From NCBI GenBank assembly GCA_036509075.1, contig DATCGG010000368.1, forward strand, positions 1 through 15,982: 15,982 nucleotides of DNA. The letters run 5' to 3'. Position 1 is the stretch's first letter. Each line of letters opens with the position of its first letter. The position numbers and the translations under genes were made by a program. The notes beneath the pieces are model-generated. The model worked only from the letters and a program-made list of their open reading frames with translations, made no database searches and was not told the DNA's origin. Origin of the DNA: JAJKIV01 sp036509075. Its GTDB lineage: Bacteria > Gemmatimonadota > Gemmatimonadetes > Gemmatimonadales > Gemmatimonadaceae. Positions 15,439-15,982 of this stretch are shown here, piece by piece.

Positions 15439-15450
15439 GTATACCATAAT
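15439..15450 (+). promoter_or_regulatory. Possible promoter element of the serine hydrolase gene
   Basis: The gap between the repeat element and the hydrolase is AT-richer than its surroundings. It contains the 8-bp palindrome GGTATACC (15439-15446) overlapping CATAAT (15445-15450), which matches a sigma-70 -10 box at five of six positions. It lies 49 nt upstream of the ATG. No convincing -35 box is visible at the proper distance, so this is a weak call. Confidence 0.25.
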
Positions 15451-15498
15451 GGCACACAGAAATTTGCCCTGCACTCAATTTCGAAGATGGAGACTTTC

Positions 15499-15982
15499 AT
15501 GAGGCGCACGAGCGCTCTCGCTATCGCCGCGATTGGATTCGTTTCATCTGCGCTGCCACTCTGCGCGCAGCAGAAGGAACCGTTCCCCGGGTTCGACGCG
15601 TACGTGAACTCGGCCCTCACGACGTGGAAGGTGCCCGGCGCCGCCGTCGCGATCGTCCGCAACGACTCGATCATCTACGCGAAAGGCTACGGCGTCCGCG
15701 AGATCGGCAAGCCGGCGCGCGTCGACGAGCGCACCATCTTCGCCATCGGCTCGTCGTCGAAGGCGTTCACATCCGCGGCCGTCGCCATGCTCGTGGACAG
15801 CGGCAAGGTGAGCCTCGACGCGCCGGCGACCGCGTACCTGCCTGGCTTCCAGCTCTACGACAACTACGCGACGCGCGAGATCACCGTCCGCGATCTCCTG
15901 AGCCACCGGAGCGGCCTCGCGCGCGGTGAGCTGATCTGGTATGGCTCCGACAACGATCGCGACGAGATCCTGCGCCGCGTGC
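15499..15982 (+). CDS. Secreted serine hydrolase, class C beta-lactamase/DD-peptidase-like (partial, runs off the window)
   Basis: The first 161 residues of a serine beta-lactamase-like hydrolase; the 3' end is beyond the window. The signal peptide is MRRTSALAIAAIGFVSSA..LCAQ, with likely cleavage near residues 23-24. The mature part begins FPGFDAYVNSALTTWKVPGAAVAIVRND, typical of the family. The nucleophile motif SxxK is S85-S-S-K88 within FAIGSSSKAFTS, and a family-typical RDLLSHRSGL stretch follows at about 129-138. The second catalytic Tyr motif is not reached. GGAG (15489-15492) precedes the ATG by 6 nt. Such proteins are usually esterases or peptidases rather than antibiotic-resistance enzymes; the substrate is unknown. 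Confidence 0.88.
   Translation, partial: MRRTSALAIAAIGFVSSALPLCAQQKEPFPGFDAYVNSALTTWKVPGAAVAIVRNDSIIYAKGYGVREIGKPARVDERTIFAIGSSSKAFTSAAVAMLVDSGKVSLDAPATAYLPGFQLYDNYATREITVRDLLSHRSGLARGELIWYGSDNDRDEILRRV

Noticed and set aside
15112..15502. Short open frames on both strands in the lctP/hydrolase gap
   Set aside because: They follow the palindromic element, so both strands look alike; no start context or domain supports coding.

Overview
The window is high-GC DNA with dense genes, most likely from a soil-type Gemmatimonadota bacterium (Acidobacteriota is the main alternative). The reasons are a PadR regulator paired with an orphan 'ADOP' MacB/FtsX permease, a secreted tricorn-like protease, an exported Nif3-like protein, and signal peptides ending in '...AQ'. 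The taxonomic call is inference; no rRNA or other marker gene is present. I see no tRNA, rRNA, CRISPR array, transposase, integrase or phage gene.

Layout. (1) 24-2590, minus strand: an exported NIF3/DUF34 protein followed by a MocR/PdxR-type regulator (GntR DNA-binding domain fused to an aminotransferase-like domain). A perfect 9-6-9 inverted repeat lies just upstream of the regulator's start, and a 16-bp perfect palindrome sits between the two genes. (2) 2683-3972, plus strand: an MFS exporter of the EntS/MFS_3 type, divergent from the Nif3 gene. (3) 3973-4467: non-coding, filled with decayed inverted-repeat sequence and one intrinsic terminator pointing left. (4) 4468-6764, minus strand: a two-gene Tat-exported sugar/alcohol dehydrogenase, with the gluconate 2-dehydrogenase subunit 3-like protein first and the GMC flavoprotein second, joined by a GTGA stop/start overlap. 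(5) 6765-7025: a divergent intergenic region with a 24-bp-arm hairpin built from AGACGGC units and a likely PadR operator. (6) 7026-9987, plus strand: PadR regulator and ADOP permease. (7) 10080-15101, plus strand: a secreted tricorn-type protease with all expected catalytic residues, then a lactate permease (LctP). (8) 15102-15498: a 316-bp palindromic, MITE-like repeat element with arms of about 92 bp. (9) 15499 to the end: the start of a secreted serine beta-lactamase-like hydrolase, cut by the window edge.

Two non-coding signals stand out. First, the heptamer GTTAGGC/GCCTAAC occurs 16 times in 16 kb, where about two would be expected by chance at this composition. It occurs on both strands, in genes and between them, and in every reading phase that does not create an in-frame stop. 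It therefore looks selected as DNA rather than as protein, like an uptake sequence or another genome-wide iterated word. Second, both long gene-free stretches carry members of one diverged palindromic repeat family. The genes otherwise describe a free-living heterotroph with periplasmic oxidation, peptide degradation and organic acid uptake. I see no sign of a single multi-gene defence or mobile system.
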